DNA of 38,277 bases, taken from the NCBI GenBank assembly GCA_017935905.1, contig JAGBGO010000051.1, positions 1-38,277 of the forward strand, given 5' to 3'. The notes beneath the pieces are model-generated. The model saw only the letters and a list, made by a program, of their open reading frames with translations. It had not been told where the DNA came from and made no database searches. Positions 1 to 7,841 of this stretch are shown piece by piece. Both the position numbers and the translations under genes were made by a program. The first letter of the stretch is position 1, and each line of letters starts with the position of its first letter. This DNA is from Clostridia bacterium (GTDB lineage: Bacteria > Bacillota > Clostridia > UBA1212 > UBA1255).

Positions 1-37
1 AAAATTCGTAATTTAGTGTAAAATTAATTTGTGCCAC
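1..37 (-). CDS. Partial CDS: probable start of an IS256-family transposase (runs off the window)
   Basis: Only twelve codons are visible. A GTG at 35-37 on the minus strand opens a frame reading VAQINFTLNYEF up to the window edge. An AAGGAG ribosome site lies about 11 bases upstream. From memory, MAQINFTL-type N-termini are common among IS256-type transposases of Firmicutes, and this is the only basis for the name. The start codon lies in one arm of a long inverted repeat (35-50 with 85-100), so translation may be limited by mRNA structure. With so few residues it could be another gene. The bases left of the window would settle it. Confidence 0.4.
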   Translation of the reverse strand, partial: MAQINFTLNYEF

Positions 38-100
38 AGCTTTACTTTCTCCTTTCGTGTTTTTGTCGTGATTAACATTTTAACAGAAAGTAGAGCTGTG
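35..100 (-). repeat. 16-bp inverted repeat that would sequester the transposase start codon
   Basis: The arms are 35-50 and 85-100 and pair at 15 of 16 positions, with a 34-base loop. In the minus-strand transcript the 3' arm contains the GTG start and the end of the AAGGAG ribosome site. A smaller hairpin, AGAGC with GCTCT (92-106), overlaps the other arm and is followed by T residues on the plus strand, so it could also act as a short plus-strand terminator. Confidence 0.6.
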
Positions 101-123
101 TGCTCTTTTTTTGAATTTACACC

Positions 124-297
124 ATTATATAGACTTTATCCTTTTTTGGGCGGAGACGCCACTAAAATGCATTCTGCTGCCCAACCCTTGGGCATTTTTG
201 CCAAAAAAACGACTGTATTGCCCAAAGTGAATTTTAAACAAGGTGAAATCACGTTTTAACTTAATGACATTGCATCGCTTTGAGACAGTCCCTCTTC
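124..297. other. Intergenic stretch downstream of the pseudouridine synthase gene, no gene seen
   Basis: No convincing coding region is present. The minus-strand gene ending at 298 is followed by GAGGGACTGTCTC (minus strand). That looks like one arm of a common terminator hairpin, but no matching arm follows. Small local hairpins (GCCCAA with TTGGGC near 180-195, GGCA with TGCC near 193-205) are seen. No good U-tract terminator is recognisable. Confidence 0.5.
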
Positions 298-894
298 TTA
301 TACGTTTCCCCATTCCGGGTACGATTCAAACGTGTACGTTTCCCCTGCAAAAGGAAAAGAAAGCTTGCAAGCATAAAGGCGCGGCGTCTTCACCAGTAGA
401 TCACGCTCTCCGTATTTCGTATCTCCGATTAACGGGTGTTTCCGGCTGGCGAACTGGACACGAATTTGATGACTGCGTCCCGTATGTAAACGAACTGCTA
501 CCAAGGACGTATCTTCATAAGAGGCAAGCCGACGAAACGATAACGTAGCCTCTTTAACACCTTTACGCAGGCGTTTTACCACAAACACTTTATTTTTAGA
601 AGAATCTTTCCATAAGTAATCGGTCCACGTACCTTCCTCCGGAACAATACCGTGGACCACCGCCACATATTCTTTCATCATAGACCCGTTTTGAACCGCC
701 GTTGACAAAAGCGCCGCAGCGGCCTTCGTACGGGCATATACCATAACACCGCCAACGTTCTTATCCAAGCGATGAACGGGCCAAATAGCGCCACCCAGGG
801 CCCCAGAAAGCACTTTGGGCATATCGTGTTCAGAATCCACGCCAACAGGCTTCACACAAACCACAAAGGCATCCTGCAAACTCAAAATATCCAC
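298..894 (-). CDS. Small RluA-type RNA pseudouridine synthase
   Basis: This enzyme should isomerise specific uridines of rRNA or tRNA to pseudouridine. The RluA-family signature HRLDKNVGG is at residues 41-49, and Asp44 is the expected catalytic aspartate. A second conserved block, LHTGRSHQIRVQFA, follows at about 137-150. At 198 residues it consists of the catalytic domain alone and lacks the N-terminal S4 domain of RluD-type enzymes, so its target cannot be told. The start is GTG, with GGGAG about 10 bases upstream. It is the last gene of the long minus-strand run, 74 bases after spoIVB, and could be separately transcribed. Confidence 0.88.
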   Translation of the reverse strand: MDILSLQDAFVVCVKPVGVDSEHDMPKVLSGALGGAIWPVHRLDKNVGGVMVYARTKAAAALLSTAVQNGSMMKEYVAVVHGIVPEEGTWTDYLWKDSSKNKVFVVKRLRKGVKEATLSFRRLASYEDTSLVAVRLHTGRSHQIRVQFASRKHPLIGDTKYGERDLLVKTPRLYACKLSFPFAGETYTFESYPEWGNV

Positions 895-968
895 AACACA
901 AAGCGCTCCCTTCTATTTATTCTCTAACGTTCAGTGCATTCTAACACCATTTTACCCGCCGCGTCAAA

Positions 969-2057
969 TCAAGCCGCATCCTTCCCCGCCCGAGGCATAA
1001 CTTCCCGGGCGTGTGCGATCATATTTTCAATATAAATCCCATATCCCACCGTCGGATCCTTCATTGTAACGTGAGTAATTGCGCCAACGATACAACCGTC
1101 CTGCAATATCGGACTGCCGCTCATCCCCTGCACAATACCACCGGTTTTGGCAATCAACCGTTCATCCGTAATTTTAACCGTCAATCCCTTGGTATCGTAA
1201 ATCCGGTCTTTCAGCGTAGCCGTAATTTCCACCGTATAGAGCTCCGGCGTATCGCCGCAAACAGTACTTAGTATATAAGCCGAACCCGTATGCACTTTGC
1301 TTCCGGGCATTACAGGGTATTCCTGCAGGGCGAACACTTTGCAAAAACAATCTTCGCAGGTCCCCATTACGCCGCATTCGCAATTTCGGCAAACCGTACC
1401 GACAACTCCGGCAGGTTCCGGGAAAAAGCCTTTTAACTCGCCCGGCGCTCCCGGACGCCCGGGAATGGCGTCTAAAATAGTGACTTTACTGATTCGTCCT
1501 CCCGCCATGGGCACTAAACCGTTTTCCCCGGAAATACCGTGTCCCAATGCAGCAAAACAACCGTATTCAGGATCGTAGAACGTCATGGTGCCAATCCCGG
1601 TTACCCCATCTCGCACCCACACACCAATGCGGTATTCCCCATTCTCATCGTCTTTATATACTTGCACAAGAAGCGTTACTTCCTTTTTATCCCTGCGTAA
1701 AAGAACGGTCAACCTGCCGTCTTTGGACGAAGATACAACTTGCCGAAGTTCTTCCGAAGAGTGAACGTTCTGACCGTCCACTTTCAAAATACAATCCCCT
1801 GCAAGAAGTCCGCCGTGAACGCCGGGATTTACAAACGTGCCGCCGGACATAAAGCCTACGAATCCCAGTACAGTCACACCTTCACCTTCTAATCGTATGC
1901 CAACAGGACTGCCGCTGACCATAAGCGTCCCGGGAATTTCATACGCAGCCGGTTCGCGGGCGTAGAATCCGTGCATAGAGAAAGAGCAAGTTAAAAATAG
2001 AACTAATATGCCCAAACAACTTTTCTTTAATGAATATTTTATTTTATGAGGGTACAT
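969..2057 (-). CDS. spoIVB: SpoIVB-type serine peptidase (stage IV sporulation signalling protease)
   Basis: In Bacillus, SpoIVB is secreted from the forespore into the space between the membranes, where it triggers pro-sigma-K processing. This 362-residue protein has an N-terminal membrane or signal segment (about 12-28), a PDZ domain (about 60-130) and a peptidase S55 domain. The likely triad is His173 (LGHGI), Asp298 and Ser313 (GMSGSP); the spacing matches the Bacillus enzyme as I recall it. The start at 2057 has an excellent GGGAGGT site; an ATG 17 codons upstream lacks one. An unusual Cys cluster, CxxCxC twice, occupies residues 223-239. It lies downstream of recN, the usual clostridial neighbour, across a 125-base gap. 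That gap could hold a forespore sigma promoter, which I could not define. Confidence 0.93.
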   Translation of the reverse strand: MYPHKIKYSLKKSCLGILVLFLTCSFSMHGFYAREPAAYEIPGTLMVSGSPVGIRLEGEGVTVLGFVGFMSGGTFVNPGVHGGLLAGDCILKVDGQNVHSSEELRQVVSSSKDGRLTVLLRRDKKEVTLLVQVYKDDENGEYRIGVWVRDGVTGIGTMTFYDPEYGCFAALGHGISGENGLVPMAGGRISKVTILDAIPGRPGAPGELKGFFPEPAGVVGTVCRNCECGVMGTCEDCFCKVFALQEYPVMPGSKVHTGSAYILSTVCGDTPELYTVEITATLKDRIYDTKGLTVKITDERLIAKTGGIVQGMSGSPILQDGCIVGAITHVTMKDPTVGYGIYIENMIAHAREVMPRAGKDAA

Positions 2058-2182
2058 TTTGCGTACCTCCCTTGCTTCAAAATTAAAGCCGTGCCAAGCG
2101 AATCCCATAGCACAGCCTGCAAGATTAAAATATCCTTTACGAAATCAAAAAATACTGTAACAAAATGCTTGCGTTTCCAAGT

Positions 2183-3889
2183 TTAAGCACGATAACGTTC
2201 AATTAACGTTCTTGCGTGATCGTTGGTAATAGAATTATCTTTATCGCCGTCCAACAATCTGGAAACTTCTTGAATTTTGGTAAAATCATCCAAAATATCC
2301 ACACGGGTTACGGTGCGCGTCCCGGATACTTCTTTAGAAACGTACAAGTTCTGATCGGCAGCCGCCGCAATCTGGGCGTGATGGGTAACGCAAATGACTT
2401 GGTGACCGGCCGCAATCGCCCGCATCTTCTCCGCAATCTTTCGTGCCGCCACACCGCTGATACCCGTGTCAATTTCATCAAAAATCATGGTAGAGACACG
2501 GTCAGATTCATTTAAAATCCGTTTCACCGCCAACATAATACGGGATAACTCACCGCCGGAAGCAATCCGAGCAAGGGGCAACAAAGGTTCGCCCGGGTTT
2601 GCAGAAATCAAAAATTCAATATCATCCAAGCCATATTTTCCAAATTCCGGATAGCCTTGTTCATCGGTTTCATACGAAAAGTCCAAACGGACGGCAAAAC
2701 GGGTGCCCGGCATTTCCAAGTCTTCCAACTCTTCTTGAATCCGCCGTTCCAGTAAATCCCCATATTTCTTTCTTGTAAAACTAATTTCTTCGCACAGACC
2801 GTACAGTTCCGCAGAAATAGCCTGCATTTCTTCCGTAATCTGCGCGGCTTGTTCTTCCGAGCCGGTAAGAAAAGCATACTGCGCCTTGGCATCTTCCAAG
2901 AATGCAAGCACCGCCTCAACGGTGTCGCCGTATTTACCCTTCAACGTTTGAATATAATCATAACGCTTTCGCACCCAATCCGCTTCCGCAGGGTCAAACT
3001 GGTAAGATTCCCCTACAATGCGAATTTGATCCGCCAGTGCTTCCCCTTCATAAAGCAAATTGTCCACGTCTCCATAAAGAGACTCCAATTCCGGTGAAAC
3101 ACTGCTAATGCCGGACAGTTCGTGTTTCAATGCTCCAATCATAGAGAGAATCGTATGAGCGGATTCACTTTCAGAGGAAAGCATAGAAGAAGCCAGACGC
3201 AAAGATCGGTCAATTTTCTCGCCGTGATCCAACAAATTCCGCCTTTGAAGAAGGGTTTCTTCCTCCTCCACACTTAGCTGTGCACCTTCAATTTCCCGAA
3301 TTTGGTACAAAAGTAAGTCCGCAGCACGGGCTCTGGACGCAGGATCGCCGGAACGGGCCTCCAGCGCCTTTTGCCGCTGACGAAAAACATTCAGAGTATC
3401 CTTGTACTCTTTCAGCAGTGCGTCCATTTCCGCCCCGGAGAAGGCGTCTAATAAACGTCCGTGAGATTCCGGTTTAGTCAAAGACTGATTGTCGTGCTGA
3501 CCGTGAATATCCACCAACGTCTCACCGATTTGACGAAGCACGCTGCCGGATACAGCTTTGCCGTTCACCCGGCAAAGATTCCGACCGCTGAGTGCAATTT
3601 CCCGCTCTAACGTTAAAGTGTTGGCATCATTCTCCGGAATGCCAAGTTGTTCCAAAGTCTCCCGGGTATAGGGAGAAATTTCAGTAAACTCTCCATACAC
3701 GCGTCCCAGATCCGTTCCGCTTCGAACCAATTCTCTGGAAGTGCGGGAACCCAACAATGCAGAAATTGCGTCAATCATAATACTCTTACCGGCACCGGTC
3801 TCACCGGACAAACAATTCATACCCGGGGAGAAAGTAACCGTAAGCGTATCAATGAGGGCAATATTCTGAATTTGGAGGGTCTTAAGCAT
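2183..3889 (-). CDS. recN: DNA repair protein RecN
   Basis: RecN is an SMC-like ATPase acting early in double-strand break repair. The protein has 568 residues, normal for the family. The Walker A motif GETGAGKS is at residues 29-36. A long coiled-coil-rich middle is followed by the ABC signature region ASGGELSRIMLA and Walker B MIFDEIDTGISG near residues 440-480. The ATG at 3889 is preceded by a perfect AGGAGG with a five-base spacer, so this start is preferred over an in-frame one 12 codons upstream. The start overlaps the end of argR by eight bases, which implies translational coupling. Confidence 0.97.
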   Translation of the reverse strand: MLKTLQIQNIALIDTLTVTFSPGMNCLSGETGAGKSIMIDAISALLGSRTSRELVRSGTDLGRVYGEFTEISPYTRETLEQLGIPENDANTLTLEREIALSGRNLCRVNGKAVSGSVLRQIGETLVDIHGQHDNQSLTKPESHGRLLDAFSGAEMDALLKEYKDTLNVFRQRQKALEARSGDPASRARAADLLLYQIREIEGAQLSVEEEETLLQRRNLLDHGEKIDRSLRLASSMLSSESESAHTILSMIGALKHELSGISSVSPELESLYGDVDNLLYEGEALADQIRIVGESYQFDPAEADWVRKRYDYIQTLKGKYGDTVEAVLAFLEDAKAQYAFLTGSEEQAAQITEEMQAISAELYGLCEEISFTRKKYGDLLERRIQEELEDLEMPGTRFAVRLDFSYETDEQGYPEFGKYGLDDIEFLISANPGEPLLPLARIASGGELSRIMLAVKRILNESDRVSTMIFDEIDTGISGVAARKIAEKMRAIAAGHQVICVTHHAQIAAAADQNLYVSKEVSGTRTVTRVDILDDFTKIQEVSRLLDGDKDNSITNDHARTLIERYRA

Positions 3890-4343
3890 GGTATCCTCCT
3901 GCAATATCCCGAAGGGCAGCCACAATTTCTTCTGCCCGAAGTTCCGTCTTACAAATAATCAGCACGGTATCATCCCCTGCAACGGAGCCTAAGATACCGG
4001 CAAGTTTCATAGAATCTACCGCAGAGGCCAGCGCCTGTGCCATACCGGATAACGTCTTTACAACTACCAAATGACTGGCATTGTCTGCAGATACAAAAGC
4101 GTGAGAGAATACAGGAATCAGTTTCTCAGGTACGTTGACACCGCCGGTTTGAATGGCCGCATAATGAAGACCGCCTTTGCCTCCCGCAACCTTTACAAGA
4201 CGCAGTTCCTTAATATCTCGGGAAACGGTTGCTTGCGTCACTTCAAAACCAAGCCCACGAAGTTTGGATGCCAATTCCTCTTGGGTTTCAATATCTTCTC
4301 GCTGTATTAAATCTAAAATCGCAGAATGTCTGTCATATTTCAT
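3882..4343 (-). CDS. argR: Arginine repressor ArgR
   Basis: ArgR senses arginine and controls arginine biosynthesis and catabolism genes. The 153-residue protein has an N-terminal winged helix with TQATVSRDIKELRLVKV at about 37-53. The C-terminal hexamerisation and arginine-binding domain contains GSVAGDDTVLIIC, with the acidic GDD residues expected to contact arginine. Its start overlaps nadK by 11 bases and its end overlaps recN by 8. The nadK-argR-recN order is conserved in many Clostridia, and no arginine genes are nearby. Confidence 0.97.
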   Translation of the reverse strand: MKYDRHSAILDLIQREDIETQEELASKLRGLGFEVTQATVSRDIKELRLVKVAGGKGGLHYAAIQTGGVNVPEKLIPVFSHAFVSADNASHLVVVKTLSGMAQALASAVDSMKLAGILGSVAGDDTVLIICKTELRAEEIVAALRDIAGGYHA

Positions 4344-5196
4344 GGGTTAATTTCCTTCTTCTTTCTTGAGATTTTCTTCGAAGGGCTTCGTAAAAATCCG
4401 GTGGATCGATCCGCACGATCTTCAGTTTCTTATCCGAAGGCACAATACGAAGAGTATCCGTATCTTGAAACGCCGTATTCCGGTGGCCGTCTACGGAAAC
4501 AAACATATTGCCGTGTTCTCTGCACACAGATAGCTCCAAAATGCTTTCCGCCCGTGTAACAATGGGACGGCTGTCAATACTGTGGGTACAAACCGGCGTT
4601 ACTACGTTAACGTCATTTCCCGGTTCCACAATGGGGCCGCCGGCAGACAGTGAATAAGCCGTAGAACCGGTTTGTGTGGCCACCACAATGCCGTTACAAG
4701 GATAGGTATCTACCATAGCGCCGTTAATGGAAAGGGCAACGTACGCAACACCGGAAAGTGCATTGCGCTCCAGCACACAATCATTTAAAGCATATTCATG
4801 AAACAAAAGTTCCCCGCCTTGGCTACGTACTTCCACTAAAAGCGTTCTGCGGTCTTCCACTACGTAAGTGCCGGAAATCAATTTCCGAATGGTTTGTTCC
4901 GGGGAGTCCGCATCGCATTCCGTAAGCAAGCCAAAGGTGCCTAAATTAAAACCGAATACGGGAACGTCATTCAAAATGGCGTGGTAGGCCGTCTTCAAAA
5001 AGGTGCCGTCGCCCCCCACACTGATCAGCAAATCACAGGAGGATGCCATTTCACAAACAGGCATATCCCGTTGATCCACCACAGACCAAGCAGATGCACA
5101 CAATTCTTGACTCAAGCGAAGAATAGCCTCTTTCAAAGCGTCCGCATATTGAATATTTTGTTTTTTGGTTTCATTGTAAAAGATTCCAACGAACAT
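4333..5196 (-). CDS. nadK: NAD kinase
   Basis: This enzyme phosphorylates NAD to NADP with ATP or polyphosphate. The hallmark GGDGTFLKTAYH is at about residues 61-72, where the Asp is catalytic. NDCVLERN and the TGSTAYSLSAGGPIV block that follows form the NAD site. The ATG at 5196 gives MFVGIFYNE, matching the usual family N-terminus (287 residues), but its ribosome site is weak. A TTG five codons upstream, at 5211, has AAGGA ten bases before it and may be the true start. The gene overlaps argR by 11 bases. Confidence 0.95.
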   Translation of the reverse strand: MFVGIFYNETKKQNIQYADALKEAILRLSQELCASAWSVVDQRDMPVCEMASSCDLLISVGGDGTFLKTAYHAILNDVPVFGFNLGTFGLLTECDADSPEQTIRKLISGTYVVEDRRTLLVEVRSQGGELLFHEYALNDCVLERNALSGVAYVALSINGAMVDTYPCNGIVVATQTGSTAYSLSAGGPIVEPGNDVNVVTPVCTHSIDSRPIVTRAESILELSVCREHGNMFVSVDGHRNTAFQDTDTLRIVPSDKKLKIVRIDPPDFYEALRRKSQERRRKLTHEI

Positions 5197-5257
5197 CCAA
5201 TCCACGTCCAATCCGGCAAAATCCTTTTTGTATCATAGCACAACGGGAAAAGTTCTG

Positions 5258-5947
5258 TCAATCCGGAGAGCCACCGTCTTCCGTGTAATAACGAACTTTA
5301 TGAATCTCCTCTACGTCCACCTGAACTGCATCTCCAAAGACATGTTGAGAAAGGCCCGCAAGTGCAACTTCCGGTCTTAAATTCATCACGTTGCCGGCAG
5401 CCGTTACGCAGGAGAACCCAAGGCGTTCTTGTTCAATTTCCAAATCCTCAAAGAAAGCGCGAATTAAAGGACGGATATCCGTTTCCTTTACACCGCTTTT
5501 GGATTTCTTCATAATCAAAATAGGCTCATTTTTGGAAAGCTTAGTTTGAATCGCAGTCACAAATTCATCCGGCGTGGTACCTTGTACTTTAACCAAAAGG
5601 CGGTACTGACAGGCACAAACGTACTTCATCACTGTAGCTTCCCCAGGAGCAAGTTTTCGTACCGATAGCGGTCGAATGCCTTCCGGAAGTGAAGATGCCA
5701 AGAGGGAGAAGCACTCCCCTTCCAGCAGTTCTTCATCCAAAGATAAATCCACGTACTCTGCTTCGCTGGTTACCCCTAAAGGAAGCGGCGCATTAAATAC
5801 CAATTCCGGATGGGGATTAAATCCATGGGAATACGACAGCGGAAGTCGGCAACGTCTCGCTGCCCGAGAAAACAATTTGAGCAAATCCAAATGGGAGATG
5901 AAACGCATTCCGGATTCTTTACAGTATTTCAAACGATATTTAGTCAA
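5258..5947 (-). CDS. TIGR03936-type radical-SAM-linked protein (DUF2344)
   Basis: The protein has 229 residues and no radical-SAM cysteine motif of its own. The N-terminus, YRLKYCKESGMRFISHLDLL, with the following SYSHGFNPHPELVFNAPLPLG block, is characteristic of DUF2344, which is found fused or adjacent to the large radical-SAM protein encoded just upstream. The exact role is unknown to me; the pair has long been linked by context to RNA or ribosome modification. It overlaps the upstream gene by eight bases, so the two are almost certainly co-translated partners. Confidence 0.9.
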   Translation of the reverse strand: MTKYRLKYCKESGMRFISHLDLLKLFSRAARRCRLPLSYSHGFNPHPELVFNAPLPLGVTSEAEYVDLSLDEELLEGECFSLLASSLPEGIRPLSVRKLAPGEATVMKYVCACQYRLLVKVQGTTPDEFVTAIQTKLSKNEPILIMKKSKSGVKETDIRPLIRAFFEDLEIEQERLGFSCVTAAGNVMNLRPEVALAGLSQHVFGDAVQVDVEEIHKVRYYTEDGGSPD

Positions 5948-7790
5948 CGCAAATCCCCCTTTTGTATGTAGCTGCGCCGCAACCGGAACATTTTGCCCGG
6001 CAATTGGGCGTCACTTCCGCCCGAGCTGCTCTTTCGTATTCCCGCACCAAGAAGTTCTTCGTAACGCCTACGTCCACGTGATCCCAAGGCAGGAATTCGT
6101 CAATTTCCCGGGCTCTTTGGTTAAACTGGGTGGCATCTAAATCATTTTTACCGAAAGCTGCCATCCAACGATCATAATCCATATAGTCGGACCAGGCATC
6201 AAAACGACCGCCCATTTTCCATACGTCGTAAATCACTTTGCCAATTCTCCGGTCTCCCCGAGAAATCGCACCCTCCAACACGGTGGTTTCCGGATCGTGC
6301 CAACTGAAATTGATTCTTCGGTTGAGCGCCCGTTTAATCAGATCCTGGCGGCGACGAATTTCCGGAATATCAATTTGGGGCGCCCATTGGAACGGGGTAA
6401 AAGGTTTGGGCACAAACGTGGAAACACTTACCGTAATTTCCGGTCTTCTGGCCTTTCTGCCGTAGTGTACCTCATCGTAGACTTTCAGCACTTTTCCCGC
6501 AAGCTCCGCAATGCCCACTACGTCTTCATCCGTTTCAAAAGGAAGTCCCAGCATAAAATACAATTTCACATTGTTCCATCCGCCTTCAAAAGCCAAACGG
6601 CAGGAACGAAGCAAATCTTCTTCCTGTACGCCTTTATTGATAACGTCCCGGAGCCGCTGGGTGCCGGCTTCCGGCGCAAAGGTCAAACCGCTCTTGCGAA
6701 CGGCAGAAACTTTCTGCATTAAATCCAGGGAGAAAGAGTCAATACGCAGGCTAGGGAGCGCTAAACTCACGTGCTGAGGCACCGTAATATCCAACAAACC
6801 GTCCGTCAACTCCCCTAACTTTGTGTAGTCACTGGTAGACAAACTGAGCATAGAAAGTTCTTCGTAACCGGTAGAGGCAATCAACTTGTCTGCAAGGGCG
6901 ATCAGGCGCTCCGGCGAACGCTCCCTCACCGGCCGATAAATAAATCCGGCTTGGCAGAAACGGCAACCTCGGATACAGCCGCGGAAAATTTCCAACATAA
7001 TACGATCGTGGACCACTTCTACGTTGGGAACAACGAATTTATCCGGAAAATAGGCAGTTTCAAAGTCTTCCACAATCCGCTTACGAATGCGCGCAGGGGC
7101 AACGTCCGCATATTCCGATTTCACGTCTAAACGGATTTGTTTACCGGATGCATCAAACACCGGCGTGTAAAATGACGGAACGTAGACGCCCTCAATTTGT
7201 GCAATCTTCCGAAGGGTTTCAGTTCTGGAAAGGCCCGCTTTCTTACAGGATTGGTACGTTTCCACGATTTCAGGAAGCATTTCCTCCCCTTCGCCTAAAT
7301 TGTAGAAATCGAAAAAGTCTGCCATAGGCTCCGTATTGTTGGCAGAGGGACCGCCTGCAAATACCAAAGGATCCTGTTCCCCACGATCTTTTGTGTATAA
7401 CGGCACGCCGGCAAGATCCAACATATTCAATACGTTGGTATAACTCATTTCGTATTGCAGGGAAAACGCAATTAAATCAAAGTTACGAATTTCCTGCTGG
7501 GATTCCAATGCAAATAAGTGATATCCCCGCGCCCGCATTTGATCTTCCAAATCCGGCCAAGGGGCAAAGACACGCTCACACCAAACGTTTTCCCGTTCAT
7601 TTAACAACTGATATAACAGTTTGAAACCCAAGTGGGACATACCGATATCGTAATTATCTGCAAAGCAAAGTGCCATACGCACGTCTACCTTCGACAAGTC
7701 CTTTACGACGCTGTTCAGTTCCCCGCCGGTGTAACGTCCCGGTTTCTCCACAATCTTCAAAATATCTTCAGGAATATAGAAATTCTTCAT
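5940..7790 (-). CDS. TIGR03960-type radical SAM protein with B12-binding-like N-terminus
   Basis: The N-terminal third resembles a cobalamin-binding-like domain (YDIGMSHLGFKLLYQLLN at about 47-64, then AGGPSANNTEPM). A radical-SAM barrel follows, with the cluster motif GCIRGCRFCQ (Cys272, Cys276, Cys279). The C-terminus ends in a Cys-rich tail, NCRAKCSGCG. The 616-residue length fits the family. The start at 7790 has GAGG nine bases upstream; a more distal ATG at 7820 has no ribosome site. Function is not established to my knowledge. The eight-base overlap with the DUF2344 gene is typical, but the usual downstream ribonuclease G and L21 genes are absent here. Confidence 0.92.
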   Translation of the reverse strand: MKNFYIPEDILKIVEKPGRYTGGELNSVVKDLSKVDVRMALCFADNYDIGMSHLGFKLLYQLLNERENVWCERVFAPWPDLEDQMRARGYHLFALESQQEIRNFDLIAFSLQYEMSYTNVLNMLDLAGVPLYTKDRGEQDPLVFAGGPSANNTEPMADFFDFYNLGEGEEMLPEIVETYQSCKKAGLSRTETLRKIAQIEGVYVPSFYTPVFDASGKQIRLDVKSEYADVAPARIRKRIVEDFETAYFPDKFVVPNVEVVHDRIMLEIFRGCIRGCRFCQAGFIYRPVRERSPERLIALADKLIASTGYEELSMLSLSTSDYTKLGELTDGLLDITVPQHVSLALPSLRIDSFSLDLMQKVSAVRKSGLTFAPEAGTQRLRDVINKGVQEEDLLRSCRLAFEGGWNNVKLYFMLGLPFETDEDVVGIAELAGKVLKVYDEVHYGRKARRPEITVSVSTFVPKPFTPFQWAPQIDIPEIRRRQDLIKRALNRRINFSWHDPETTVLEGAISRGDRRIGKVIYDVWKMGGRFDAWSDYMDYDRWMAAFGKNDLDATQFNQRAREIDEFLPWDHVDVGVTKNFLVREYERAARAEVTPNCRAKCSGCGAATYKRGICVD

Positions 7791-7841
7791 CCAATCAAGC
7801 CTCTTTCTTTCCGCTGGCATAACTTTGTAATTATACCACGT

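Larger units (their letters stand above)
1..123 (-). mobile_element. Possible terminal part of an IS256-type insertion sequence
   Basis: The segment holds the putative transposase start and its leader. It ends near the sequence GGTGTAAATTC (minus strand, 113-123), which resembles terminal sequences I associate with IS256-type elements. Just beyond it, TATAAT on the minus strand (124-129) could serve as a -10 box at or across the junction. No second terminal repeat or target duplication can be seen because the element leaves the window. The boundary is a guess. Confidence 0.3.

Noticed and set aside
35..112. Plus-strand transcription attenuator (alternative stems before a T-tract)
   Set aside because: No plus-strand gene follows; the next gene is convergent. 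The structure is better explained by the minus-strand transposase start.
29..259. Plus-strand open frame of 76 codons at the left edge
   Set aside because: It has no ribosome site, covers the inverted repeat and IS-like end, and its composition is not protein-like.
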